From assembly GCA_031274715.1 (NCBI GenBank), contig JAISPT010000045.1, forward strand, positions 1 through 42,083: a stretch of 42,083 nt of DNA, read 5' to 3'. Shown here piece by piece: positions 1 to 8,593 of the stretch. A program made the translations under genes and the position numbers. The stretch's first letter is position 1; each line of letters starts with the position of its first letter. Below the pieces are notes generated by a model, which was not told the DNA's origin, made no database searches, and saw only the letters and a program-made list of their open reading frames with translations. The DNA comes from Azonexus sp. Lineage in GTDB: Bacteria > Pseudomonadota > Gammaproteobacteria > Burkholderiales > Rhodocyclaceae.

Positions 1-1355
<1,355 letters not shown>

Positions 1356-1387
1356 GCGGATTCCTTTCAGTGGGGTCAAATTAAAAA

Positions 1388-2146
1388 TCAAACGGATGTG
1401 GAAGGTGAAAATTCGGTGGTCTCGCGTCGGACGGCGGCATGCAGCGACTGGGCCAACGTCTCGCGGACGAAATCGATGTGTGTCTCGGCGGCGCTACGGG
1501 CCACCTGCGGCTTACGCTCGACAATGGCCTTGTAGATCGCCCCGTACTGGTTCATCAGCAGCGCATTGGCGGCCGGGATGGCCTTCAGTTCGCCAAGGTT
1601 GAGACGGATGTTGTCGTGCATCAAGCGCAGCAGTGCCGTCGATAGGTGGCCGAGCAATGCGTTGTGGGCGGCATCGCTGATGGCTTGGTGGAAGGCGATG
1701 TCGGCCGCCGAGCGCTGTTCCGCGTCGTCGCTTTCGAAAGCGTTGCGCAGCTCGGCGAAAGCCCTCTCCAGGCGTTGCCGGTCGGCCTCGGTGGCCCGCT
1801 CGGCGGCCCAGGCGGCGGCTTGGCCTTCGAGCATATGGCGGAATTCGAGCATGTCCTCGCGCAGCTCCGGGTGGCTGCCGAGCATGTCGCGCCAGGGATC
1901 GAAGAAAGACGAATCGAGGCTATCGGTAATATAGGTGCCGCCGCCCTGGCGGCTCTGCACCATGCCTTTCGAGGCCAGCTTCTGGATCGCCTCGCGTAAG
2001 CTCGGGCGCGACACGCCGAACTCGGCGGCCAGCTCGCGCTCCGGCGGTAACCGGTCGCCCGGTTTCAGCGAGCTTTCGAGGATGCGACGCTCCAGCGATG
2101 CCGCAACGGCATCGGATAGTCGCGGAACCCGCAGCTTGTTTGCCAT
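1388..2146 (-). CDS. GntR/FCD-family (PdhR-like) transcriptional regulator upstream of ppsA
   Basis: A 252-residue regulator with an N-terminal winged helix (residues about 8-75; PPERELAAEFGVSRPSLREA, then SRQGGGTYI) and a C-terminal all-helical FCD ligand-binding domain. From memory it is closest to E. coli PdhR, a pyruvate sensor; a pyruvate- or lactate-like effector is inference from that and from the next gene, ppsA. FCD proteins usually bind a metal through one Asp and three His. Here DIAFH and ETHIDF are present, but the middle His aligns with Gln in MNQYGAIYKAI. The ATG at 2146 is chosen over an in-frame TTG at 2158 because the latter lies inside an operator. Two near-palindromic operators cover the start codon and the predicted transcription start, implying autorepression and control of ppsA by read-through. 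Confidence 0.9.
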   Translation of the reverse strand: MANKLRVPRLSDAVAASLERRILESSLKPGDRLPPERELAAEFGVSRPSLREAIQKLASKGMVQSRQGGGTYITDSLDSSFFDPWRDMLGSHPELREDMLEFRHMLEGQAAAWAAERATEADRQRLERAFAELRNAFESDDAEQRSAADIAFHQAISDAAHNALLGHLSTALLRLMHDNIRLNLGELKAIPAANALLMNQYGAIYKAIVERKPQVARSAAETHIDFVRETLAQSLHAAVRRETTEFSPSTSV

Positions 2147-2175
2147 AGGTAAGACCAATTTGATTGGTAAGACCA
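2147..2175 (-). promoter_or_regulatory. Tandem operator pair for the GntR/FCD regulator
   Basis: Two copies of the same 10-nt core lie 18 bp apart: AGGTAAGACCA at 2147-2157 and TGGTAAGACCA at 2165-2175 (plus-strand reading). Both fit the TGGTnnnACCA half-site pattern known for PdhR/FCD-GntR regulators; the second is a perfect palindrome around its central three bases. The first abuts the regulator's ATG and the second covers its predicted transcription start. The repeats are seen directly; binding by the adjacent regulator is inferred. Confidence 0.75.
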
Positions 2176-2179
2176 GAAT

Positions 2180-2208
2180 ATTTTAGCCAACGCCCAAGCA
2201 AGCCGCAA
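2180..2208 (-). promoter_or_regulatory. Sigma-70 promoter of the regulator-ppsA operon
   Basis: On the minus strand, TTGCGG (2208-2203) and TAAAAT (2185-2180) are separated by exactly 17 bp. The predicted start, near 2173, falls in the distal operator. No other promoter is visible in the 32-nt gap before ppsA, which supports co-transcription. Confidence 0.6.
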
Positions 2209-2232
2209 GCATCAGGATGGCGCAGTAGCGGT

Positions 2233-2238
2233 TAGAAT
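2233..2238 (+). promoter_or_regulatory. Possible -10 element of ppsR
   Basis: TAGAAT lies 34 bp before the ppsR ATG, with no convincing -35 at 16-18 bp spacing. It is the best candidate in the 125-bp divergent gap. It is about 58 bp from the nearest operator, so direct repression of ppsR by the regulator is not obvious. Confidence 0.3.
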
Positions 2239-2271
2239 CGGCGGCCTCAGCCTTTCCGTTCCGCCTGAACC

Positions 2272-3090
2272 ATGCCCAATCCGATCAAACGCACCGTCTT
2301 CTTCATCTCCGACGGTACCGGCCTGACTGTCGAGGCACTCGGTCATAGCCTGCTGACGCAATTCGAAGATATTGAGTTCAAGCAAATCCGCATTCCCTTC
2401 CTCGACAGCATCGAGCAAGCCCAGGATGCAGTGTCCCGCATCAACGCCCAGGGCGAGGCTGACGGCATGCGATCGGTCGTGTTCACGACACTGGTCGATC
2501 AGTCGCTGGCGGCGATTGTCCACCAGGCCGATGCCTTCTGTTTGTCCTACTTCGACACCTACCTGGCACCGCTGGAGGCCGAGCTGGGCGTCAAATCCAG
2601 CCACACCGTCGGCCGCTCGCACGGCACGGCCGACAGTTCCGATTACAAGAAGCGCATCGAGGCCATCAATTACACGCTGGCCCACGATGATGGCATCACT
2701 GACCGCGATCTCGAAGAGGCGGACGTGATCCTGGTCGCCGTATCGCGCTGCGGCAAGACCCCGACCTCGCTGTACTTGGCCATGCAGTTCGGCTTGAAAG
2801 CCGCCAATTTTCCGCTGATTCCCGAGGATTTCGATCGCGGCCGTCTGCCCGGCACGCTGGAACGGCACCGCAGCAAGCTGTTCGGCCTGACCATCCAGCC
2901 TGCGCGCCTGCACCAGATCCGCGAAGAGCGGCGCGCCGGTAGCAAGTATGCCTCCTTGCCCAACTGCCGTTTCGAGATCGCCGAGGCCGAGAAGATGATG
3001 CGCCGCGAAGGCATCCGCTGGCTGGATTCGTCTACCAAGTCGATCGAGGAAATCTCGACCACCATCCTGCAGGAACTGAAGCTGCGCTAA
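2272..3090 (+). CDS. ppsR: PEP synthetase regulatory protein (PSRP, kinase/pyrophosphorylase)
   Basis: A bifunctional cytoplasmic enzyme: it inactivates PEP synthase by ADP-dependent phosphorylation of a Thr near the catalytic His, and reactivates it by phosphate-dependent removal that releases pyrophosphate. The 272-residue length fits the DUF299/PSRP family. The N-terminal FFISDGTGLTVEALG and the P-loop-like AVSRCGKTPTS (residues 156-166; the usual form is GVSRTxKTPxS) are family signatures. It is divergent from the regulator-ppsA pair, so this locus combines transcriptional and post-translational control of one enzyme. Its TAA stop overlaps by 4 bp the stop of the convergent methyltransferase gene, and no terminator lies between them. 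Confidence 0.95.
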   Translation: MPNPIKRTVFFISDGTGLTVEALGHSLLTQFEDIEFKQIRIPFLDSIEQAQDAVSRINAQGEADGMRSVVFTTLVDQSLAAIVHQADAFCLSYFDTYLAPLEAELGVKSSHTVGRSHGTADSSDYKKRIEAINYTLAHDDGITDRDLEEADVILVAVSRCGKTPTSLYLAMQFGLKAANFPLIPEDFDRGRLPGTLERHRSKLFGLTIQPARLHQIREERRAGSKYASLPNCRFEIAEAEKMMRREGIRWLDSSTKSIEEISTTILQELKLR

Positions 3091-3860
3091 ACCGCCTGTT
3101 TGCGGCGTACAGCCTCGAACAAGCAGACGGCGGCGGCGGCCGCGACATTGAGCGACTCGACGGCGCCTGGCATCGGGATGCGGATGCGCAGCCCGGCCTG
3201 CTCGATCAGTTCTTGCCGCACCCCCTGCCCCTCGGCGCCAAATACCCAGGCCAGCGGCCCAGCCCAGTGCGCCGCATAGAGCGAGGTGGCGCCGTCGAGG
3301 CAAGTGACGGCGGAGGTACCACGATAGGCGGCAAGAAAGGCCGGGAGATCGGCCTCCTCGTAGACGGCCAGGACAAAATGAGCGCCCTGCCCGGCGCGCA
3401 ACACTTTCGGCGACCATACCGCGGCGCAGCCCGGCGACAGCAATACCTGCCGGATTCCGGCTGCCGCCGCAGTACGCAGCAAGGCACCGACATTGCCGGG
3501 ATCCTGCACACCATCGAGCAACACCACATCAGCATCCGCTTGCGGCATACCTGCTGTGGCAGGCAGCGGCACCACCGCCAGTAGGCCGCTCGGCGTCTCG
3601 ACCAGGCCGAGATCGCGCAACAAACCGTCGGCCAGCACGGCTACCTCCCGGCCGCCGACGAAATCGCCGATCTCGCCGCCACCGATCGCCGACTCAGCTG
3701 CCACCAACGTTTCCACCGGGCCATGTACCGCTTCATAGGCGGCGACCAAATGGACGCCATCGAGCAGTGTCCGGCCACTCTTGCGCCGCTCGCGCCCCGA
3801 TTCGGCAAGGCGCTTGAGCTGCTTGAAGAAAGCGTTGTCGCGTGAGCGGATCAGTTTCAC
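3087..3860 (-). CDS. TrmH/SpoU-family RNA 2'-O-methyltransferase
   Basis: A predicted S-adenosylmethionine-dependent 2'-O-methyltransferase of rRNA or tRNA (SPOUT knot fold); the target nucleotide cannot be told from sequence. The 257 residues hold an N-terminal substrate-binding domain (about 1-95) and the three SpoU motifs: VVLLDGVQDPGNVGALLRTA, WVFGAEGQGV and IPMPGAVESLNVAAAAAV. The GTG start at 3860 is chosen because it forms a GTGA overlap with the rnhB stop and begins the expected KLIRSRDN sequence. The frame stays open upstream inside rnhB, but that part is shadow sequence. It is the last gene of the lpx-rnhB operon. Confidence 0.88.
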   Translation of the reverse strand: MKLIRSRDNAFFKQLKRLAESGRERRKSGRTLLDGVHLVAAYEAVHGPVETLVAAESAIGGGEIGDFVGGREVAVLADGLLRDLGLVETPSGLLAVVPLPATAGMPQADADVVLLDGVQDPGNVGALLRTAAAAGIRQVLLSPGCAAVWSPKVLRAGQGAHFVLAVYEEADLPAFLAAYRGTSAVTCLDGATSLYAAHWAGPLAWVFGAEGQGVRQELIEQAGLRIRIPMPGAVESLNVAAAAAVCLFEAVRRKQAV

Positions 3861-4447
3861 AGCAAGGCCAACTGTTCCGCCACCGGCCCGAAGCTGCGCC
3901 GATGCACCGGCGAGGCGCCGTGGACCTCCAACGCCGCGCGGTGCGCCGCTGTCGGGTAGCCCATGTGGCGGTCGAAACCGTATTGCGGATAGGCGGCGTG
4001 CAAGGCCAGCATGCCGGTGTCGCGCACGGTTTTGGCGAGAATCGAGGCGGCGGCGATCGAGGCGATCTTGCCATCGCCCTTGACCACCGCTTCGGCGGGA
4101 ATCGGCAGCTTCGGGCAACGGTTACCGTCGACCAGCGCCCGCTCCGGCGTCACGGCCAGGCCGGCGACGGCCCGCTGCATGGCCAACAGCGTGGCATGCA
4201 GGATATTGAGTCGGTCGATTTCCTCGACGCTGGCCTCGGCTACCGCCCAGGCGATAGCCCGCTCGTGGATCAGCACCGCCAGTTCACTACGCTTCTTCTC
4301 GCTCAGTTTCTTGGAGTCGTCGAGGCCGGAAATCGGTCGCGCCGTGTCGAGGATCACCGCCGCCGCTACCACCGGTCCGGCCAGCGGCCCGCGTCCGGCT
4401 TCGTCGATGCCGCAGACGAGGCCGGGGGGGATGATCAATCCAGACAT
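3857..4447 (-). CDS. rnhB: Ribonuclease HII
   Basis: This endonuclease cleaves RNA in RNA-DNA hybrids, including single misincorporated ribonucleotides. At 196 residues it has normal length. The active-site acidic residues are visible: Asp15 and Glu16 in CGIDEAGRGPLAGPV, Asp107 in ALVDGNR and Asp125 in VVKGDGKIASIAAASILAK. The ATG at 4447 overlaps the lpxB stop by 13 bp, and its TGA forms GTGA with the next gene, so translation is probably coupled. The lpxA-lpxB-rnhB order is widespread in proteobacteria. Confidence 0.96.
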   Translation of the reverse strand: MSGLIIPPGLVCGIDEAGRGPLAGPVVAAAVILDTARPISGLDDSKKLSEKKRSELAVLIHERAIAWAVAEASVEEIDRLNILHATLLAMQRAVAGLAVTPERALVDGNRCPKLPIPAEAVVKGDGKIASIAAASILAKTVRDTGMLALHAAYPQYGFDRHMGYPTAAHRAALEVHGASPVHRRSFGPVAEQLALL

Positions 4448-5580
4448 TCGATGACCGCCTGGGCGGCCTTCTCCGCCGTGTTCTGGCGCAGTTGCAGATG
4501 GATGTCGGTGAAGGCATCGGCCACGGCGCGTGCGTTCTCCTTGTCCTCATATAGCTTGACCAGGGCGGCCGCCAGATTTTCCGGCGTGGCGTCGTCCTGA
4601 AGAATTTCCGGCACCACCTCGCGGCCGGCCAGGATGTTGGGTAGGCCGACGAAGGGCTGGTAGGCCATGCGTTTCATGATCCAGTAGGAAGCGCCGGCTA
4701 TCTTGTAGGTAATGACCATCGGCCGCTTGAGCAGTGCCGCTTCCAGTGTTGCCGTGCCGCTGGCGACCAGCGATACGTCGGCGGCACCAAGGGCATCCTG
4801 GGCGTGGCCGAACAACAGGCGGAAAGGCAAATCGGCTGCCTGCTGGCGATAGATCGCCGCCTCGAATTGCAGGCGCGTCTCGCGCGTCGCCAAGGGCACC
4901 ACAAACAGCGCCTCGGGCAGGTGTTCACGGACCCGCTTGGCAGTCTGCACGAAAACGTCGGCCATCATCGCCAGCTCGCCCTGGCGGCTGCCCGGCAGCA
5001 GCGCGAACACCGGCGCCTCGCGGGCGATCTGCAAGGCTTCGCGCACGGCTGATTTGCTGGTTTGCAGCGGAACGATGTCGGCCAGCGGATGACCGACGTA
5101 GGTGACCGGGATTCCCGCTTTCTGGTACAGCGGCGGCTCCATCGGAAACAGTGCCAGCACGCGGTTGACGGCCTTGCCGATCTTCTTGATCCGACCGCCG
5201 CGCCAAGCCCAGATCGACGGGCTGACATAGTGGATGGTCTTGACGCCGGCAGCCTTCAGGTCGGCTTCGAGTCCCAGATTGAAGTCAGGAGCGTCGACGC
5301 CAATGAAGATATCGGGACGTAGGTCGAGCAGGCGTTTTTTCAGGCGTCGGCGGATGCCGGCGATCTCCCGGTAATTGCGCAACGCATCGACGTAACCCAT
5401 GACCGCCAGCTTCTCCAGCGGCCACCAGGCATCAAATCCCTGCGCCTGCATTTTCGGGCCACCGATGCCGAAGAACACGGCCTCCGGCAAGCGCTGCTTG
5501 AGCGCCGCGATCAGGTGGCTGGCCAGCAGGTCGCCGGAGGCTTCCCCGGCCACCATGGCAATCCGTACAGCTTTGCCCAT
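4435..5580 (-). CDS. lpxB: Lipid-A-disaccharide synthase
   Basis: This inner-membrane-associated GT19 glycosyltransferase joins UDP-2,3-diacylglucosamine and lipid X to form the lipid A disaccharide. It has 381 residues. Family motifs visible are AGEASGDLLASHL (11-23), GVDAPDFN (94-101), YVSPSIWAWR (118-127) and LPGSRQGEL (195-203). The ATG at 5580 is chosen because it sits 1 nt after the lpxA stop; the 47 extra open codons upstream lie inside lpxA. It forms one transcription unit with lpxD-fabZ-lpxA. Confidence 0.97.
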   Translation of the reverse strand: MGKAVRIAMVAGEASGDLLASHLIAALKQRLPEAVFFGIGGPKMQAQGFDAWWPLEKLAVMGYVDALRNYREIAGIRRRLKKRLLDLRPDIFIGVDAPDFNLGLEADLKAAGVKTIHYVSPSIWAWRGGRIKKIGKAVNRVLALFPMEPPLYQKAGIPVTYVGHPLADIVPLQTSKSAVREALQIAREAPVFALLPGSRQGELAMMADVFVQTAKRVREHLPEALFVVPLATRETRLQFEAAIYRQQAADLPFRLLFGHAQDALGAADVSLVASGTATLEAALLKRPMVITYKIAGASYWIMKRMAYQPFVGLPNILAGREVVPEILQDDATPENLAAALVKLYEDKENARAVADAFTDIHLQLRQNTAEKAAQAVIECLD

Positions 5581-5581
5581 G

Positions 5582-6352
5582 TCAGCGAATGATGCCGCGC
5601 CGCGAAACTTCGAGGAAATCGACGAAACGCTGCACGTCCGGCTGCGTCTTCGCGTCCTCGGCGAGTTTCTGCCTGGCTTCCTCAAGCAGCAGGCCCGACT
5701 TGTACAGCGTCCGATAGGCACGCTTCAGGGCCGTCAGCGAATCGGCAGTGAAACCGCGGCGCTTCAGCCCCTCGACGTTGATGCCGTAGGGCTGGGCGGT
5801 GTTGCCCGCCGCCATCAGGTAGGGCGGCACATCTTGCAACACGACGGTACCGACCGCAGTCATGACGTGAGCGCCAACCCGGCAGAACTGGTGAACGCCG
5901 GTATAGCCGCCGAGAATGGCCCAGTCCTCGACGACGACGTGGCCGGCCAGTTGGGCGTTGTTGGCGAAAGTGGTCTTGTTGCCGACCTGGCAGTCATGGG
6001 CGATGTGGACATAGGCCATGATCCAGTTGTCGTCGCCGATGCGGGTGGCGCCGGCATCCTGAACCGTACCCAGATTGAAGGTGCAGAACTCGCGAATGGT
6101 GTTGCGGTCGCCGATTTCCAGGCGGGTCGGCTCGCCGCCGTATTTTTTGTCTTGCGGCGCTTCGCCCAGCGAGCTGAACTGGAAGATGCGGTTATCGCGC
6201 CCGATCCGGGTATGGCCGCTAATCACCACATGCGGCCCGATCACGGTGTTCTCGCCGATCTCGACATGTGGCCCGATGATGCAGTAGGGACCGATCTCGA
6301 CGTTGGCGGCGATCCGTGCAGCCGGATCGACGATGGCGGTCGGATGGATCAT
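5582..6352 (-). CDS. lpxA: UDP-N-acetylglucosamine acyltransferase
   Basis: The first enzyme of lipid A synthesis moves a 3-hydroxyacyl chain from acyl carrier protein to UDP-GlcNAc. The 256-residue protein is a trimeric left-handed beta helix with clear hexapeptide repeats from residue 1 to about 185, followed by a helical C-terminus. The catalytic His corresponds to His119 in VHIAHDCQVG, and VHQFCRVGAHVM is also conserved. It starts 1 nt after the fabZ stop and ends 1 nt before lpxB, which indicates tight translational coupling. Confidence 0.97.
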   Translation of the reverse strand: MIHPTAIVDPAARIAANVEIGPYCIIGPHVEIGENTVIGPHVVISGHTRIGRDNRIFQFSSLGEAPQDKKYGGEPTRLEIGDRNTIREFCTFNLGTVQDAGATRIGDDNWIMAYVHIAHDCQVGNKTTFANNAQLAGHVVVEDWAILGGYTGVHQFCRVGAHVMTAVGTVVLQDVPPYLMAAGNTAQPYGINVEGLKRRGFTADSLTALKRAYRTLYKSGLLLEEARQKLAEDAKTQPDVQRFVDFLEVSRRGIIR

Positions 6353-6353
6353 G

Positions 6354-6788
6354 TCAGATATCCCGCTTGGCGCACATCAGCGTCGCTTCGGCGACAATCT
6401 GACCATCGACTCGGGCTTCGGCCTTGAATTTCCCGATGCCGCGCATCTGGCGCAGCATTTCGATGTGTAGGTGCAACTGGTCGCCCGGCATGACCGGCTT
6501 CTTGAAACGGCACTCGTCGATGCCGACGAAATAGAACAGCGAATGGGGGTCCGGCTTGGCTTCCATGGTCTTGAACGACAGGATGCCGGCAGCCTGGGCC
6601 AGCGCTTCCATGATCAGCACACCGGGCATCACCGGATGATGCGGAAAGTGACCGGCAAAATACGGCTCATTGATCGTGACGTTCTTATAGGCATGGATGG
6701 ACTTGCCCGGCTCGATGGCGACGATCCGATCCACCAGCAGAAACGGGTAACGGTGCGGCAAGTGTTCAAGAATTTCATGAATATCCAT
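6354..6788 (-). CDS. fabZ: 3-hydroxyacyl-ACP dehydratase FabZ
   Basis: This hot-dog-fold dehydratase converts 3-hydroxyacyl-ACP to trans-2-enoyl-ACP in fatty acid elongation, competing with LpxA for the same hydroxyacyl-ACP. It has 144 residues. The catalytic pair is His47 in GHFPHHPVMPGVLIMEAL and Glu61. The ATG at 6788 is 4 nt from the lpxD stop. Placement between lpxD and lpxA is standard and helps balance phospholipid against lipid A synthesis. Confidence 0.97.
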   Translation of the reverse strand: MDIHEILEHLPHRYPFLLVDRIVAIEPGKSIHAYKNVTINEPYFAGHFPHHPVMPGVLIMEALAQAAGILSFKTMEAKPDPHSLFYFVGIDECRFKKPVMPGDQLHLHIEMLRQMRGIGKFKAEARVDGQIVAEATLMCAKRDI

Positions 6789-6792
6789 TTAA

Positions 6793-7836
6793 TCAACTCT
6801 CTATATTTGTTTCTTTAAGTTTTTTCTCAAGTTCAGATACGCGCTCGGCCAGCCGGGCCAGATGGCGAACATGCGCTGCGTTGTGCACCCAGCGGCTGTG
6901 CTCCTCGAGCGGGAACACACTGGTGTACCGCCCTGGCCGGGTGATGCTCTTCATCACCAGCGAGCCGCCGGAAATCACCGCGCCGGACGCGATACTGACA
7001 TGCCCGGAAATCATCGCCGCACCGCCGAGGATTACGTTGTCCTGCAGGGTGACGCTGCCAGCCATGCCGACACTGCCGGCAATTACGCAATGGCGGCCGA
7101 TGATGCAGTTATGGGCGATCTGAACTTGGTTGTCGATCTTGCTGCCATCACCGATCAGGGTGTCATCCAGCGCCCCGCGGTCGATGGTGGTATTGGCACC
7201 GATCTCGACGTCGTCACCGATAATGACCCGGCCGATCTGCGGAATCTTGACCCACTGCCCGTCATCCGGCGCAAAGCCGAAGCCGTCGGCGCCGATCACC
7301 GCACCGGCATGCAGAATACATCGCCGACCAATCTGACAACTGGCATAGACGGTCACATTGGGATATAGCACACTGCCGTCGCCGATCACAGCGCCATCGC
7401 CGATCACACAGCCGGGATGGATCACGACGCCCTCGCCCAACGCCACCCCGGTGCCGATGCTGACATGGGCGCCGATGTAGGCACTGGCCGGCACCGGCGA
7501 TGCGCAGTCGGCCAAGGCATGGATGCCAGGAACCACGACCGCCGGCGGATTAAGCAACGCCGCTAAGCGTGCGTAATAGGCATAGGGATTCTTGCAGATA
7601 ATGCGCGGCAGGCTGACCGCATCGGCGAATTCCGGCGCCAGGATGACCGCCGAGGCGCGTGTCGTCTGCAATTGGCCGCGGTACTTCAAGTTGGTGAGAA
7701 AGCCGATCTCGCCCGTGCCGGCTGAAGTCAGCGGGGCAATCTGGTGGATACGCGTTTGCGCGTCACCAAGCACATCGCCGCCCAGGCGGGCGGCGATGTC
7801 AGCCAGCGAGAGAACCACACCCGCCGGATCAGGCAT
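6793..7836 (-). CDS. lpxD: UDP-3-O-acylglucosamine N-acyltransferase
   Basis: The third enzyme of lipid A synthesis adds the N-linked hydroxyacyl chain to UDP-3-O-acylglucosamine. The 347 residues comprise an N-terminal uridine-binding domain (about 1-110), a long left-handed beta helix of hexapeptide repeats (about 115-315) and a C-terminal helix. The catalytic His is His242 in QIAHNCIIG, next to DGFGFAPDDG. Its ATG touches the inner end of a 244-bp inverted-repeat element that separates it from skp. Elsewhere in this operon the gaps are nearly zero, so the element is the odd item. Confidence 0.97.
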   Translation of the reverse strand: MPDPAGVVLSLADIAARLGGDVLGDAQTRIHQIAPLTSAGTGEIGFLTNLKYRGQLQTTRASAVILAPEFADAVSLPRIICKNPYAYYARLAALLNPPAVVVPGIHALADCASPVPASAYIGAHVSIGTGVALGEGVVIHPGCVIGDGAVIGDGSVLYPNVTVYASCQIGRRCILHAGAVIGADGFGFAPDDGQWVKIPQIGRVIIGDDVEIGANTTIDRGALDDTLIGDGSKIDNQVQIAHNCIIGRHCVIAGSVGMAGSVTLQDNVILGGAAMISGHVSIASGAVISGGSLVMKSITRPGRYTSVFPLEEHSRWVHNAAHVRHLARLAERVSELEKKLKETNIES

Positions 7837-8078
7837 TATCCTGAAAACCGTAGTTGGACGCGCCCGAGCAGGTCGTCATCGGGTGGGCTGGCAAGGCGCG
7901 ACGACGCGGCAGGCTCATGCCTGCAAGGAGGAGTAACGCCGCCAGCGCGCCCGAGGGTGGCTTGATCGGGCGCGTAGCGGACTCACCCGAATGGTAGCGG
8001 TCATTGAAGCCCAGACAGTCAATGTTCATGCTGCTCTCGCAAAGATCACAAGCGGTCAACTGCGGTTTTCAGGATTAT
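7835..8078. mobile_element. MITE-like element with 27-nt terminal inverted repeats
   Basis: The whole skp-lpxD gap is bounded by imperfect inverted repeats at 7835-7861 and 8052-8078: 23 of 27 positions match, including an unbroken CCTGAAAACCG core. The left end overlaps the lpxD start codon and the right end covers the skp TAA stop. Inside are nested inverted repeats: a 10-bp ACGCGCCCGA/TCGGGCGCGT pair (7858-7867, 7966-7975), a perfect hairpin GCAGGC-TCAT-GCCTGC (7909-7924) and CATTGA/TCAATG (8002-8007, 8019-8024). There is no transposase and no convincing gene; a 76-codon open frame here looks accidental. The structure suggests a non-autonomous miniature element or a large palindromic repeat family; copy number elsewhere is unknown. 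No clear target-site duplication was found. Confidence 0.6.
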
Positions 8079-8578
8079 TTGCCTTCGGCAAGCGCTTTGA
8101 TCACCTGGTCGGTGATGTCCAGACGCGGACTGACCCAGACCACGTCTTGCAGGATCAGGTCGAACTTGTCGGTCTCGGCGATCTGCTTGATGGCGCGATT
8201 GGCCTTCTCGATCACTGCGGCGTTTTCCTCGTTCTGGCGCAGGTTCAGGTCTTCACGGAACTCGCGCTGACGGCGCTGGAACTCGCGCGACAACTCGCCG
8301 AATTCCTTCTCCTTGGCGCGCCGGTCACTTTCCGCCATCGTCACCGAGTTTTTCTCCAGGTTCTCCTGTAACCCCTGCAATTGCTTGGCCATGCGCTGCA
8401 AATCCTGGTCACGCTTGGAGAACTCGCTTTCCAGCTTCTTGGCCGCCTTCTGGGCTGCCGGCGCATCGCGGAAAATGCGCTGGGTATTGACATAACCAAC
8501 CTTCAACTCGGCGGCAACGGCACCGGTAACAAACAAAGCCGACAACAATCCGGCAACAACGAGAGACTTAGCTTTCAA
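8075..8578 (-). CDS. skp: Periplasmic chaperone Skp (OmpH family)
   Basis: A periplasmic chaperone that holds unfolded outer-membrane proteins on their way to the Bam complex. The 167 residues begin with a signal peptide (MKAKSLVVAGLLSALFVTGAVAA, cleavage after about residue 23). AELKVGYVNTQRIF and a long charged coiled-coil (about 45-130) follow, as in the trimeric tentacle fold. The start codon is TTG at 8578, supported by AGGAG seven bases upstream and by the signal peptide. It lies 15 nt downstream of bamA. Its stop codon lies within the right inverted repeat of the element that follows. Confidence 0.93.
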   Translation of the reverse strand: MKAKSLVVAGLLSALFVTGAVAAELKVGYVNTQRIFRDAPAAQKAAKKLESEFSKRDQDLQRMAKQLQGLQENLEKNSVTMAESDRRAKEKEFGELSREFQRRQREFREDLNLRQNEENAAVIEKANRAIKQIAETDKFDLILQDVVWVSPRLDITDQVIKALAEGK

Positions 8579-8593
8579 GATGACACTCCTGAA

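Noticed and set aside
7829..8059. 76-codon minus-strand frame in the skp-lpxD gap
   Set aside because: It runs through the inverted-repeat element and has no ribosome site or recognisable domain; repeat sequence is a better explanation.
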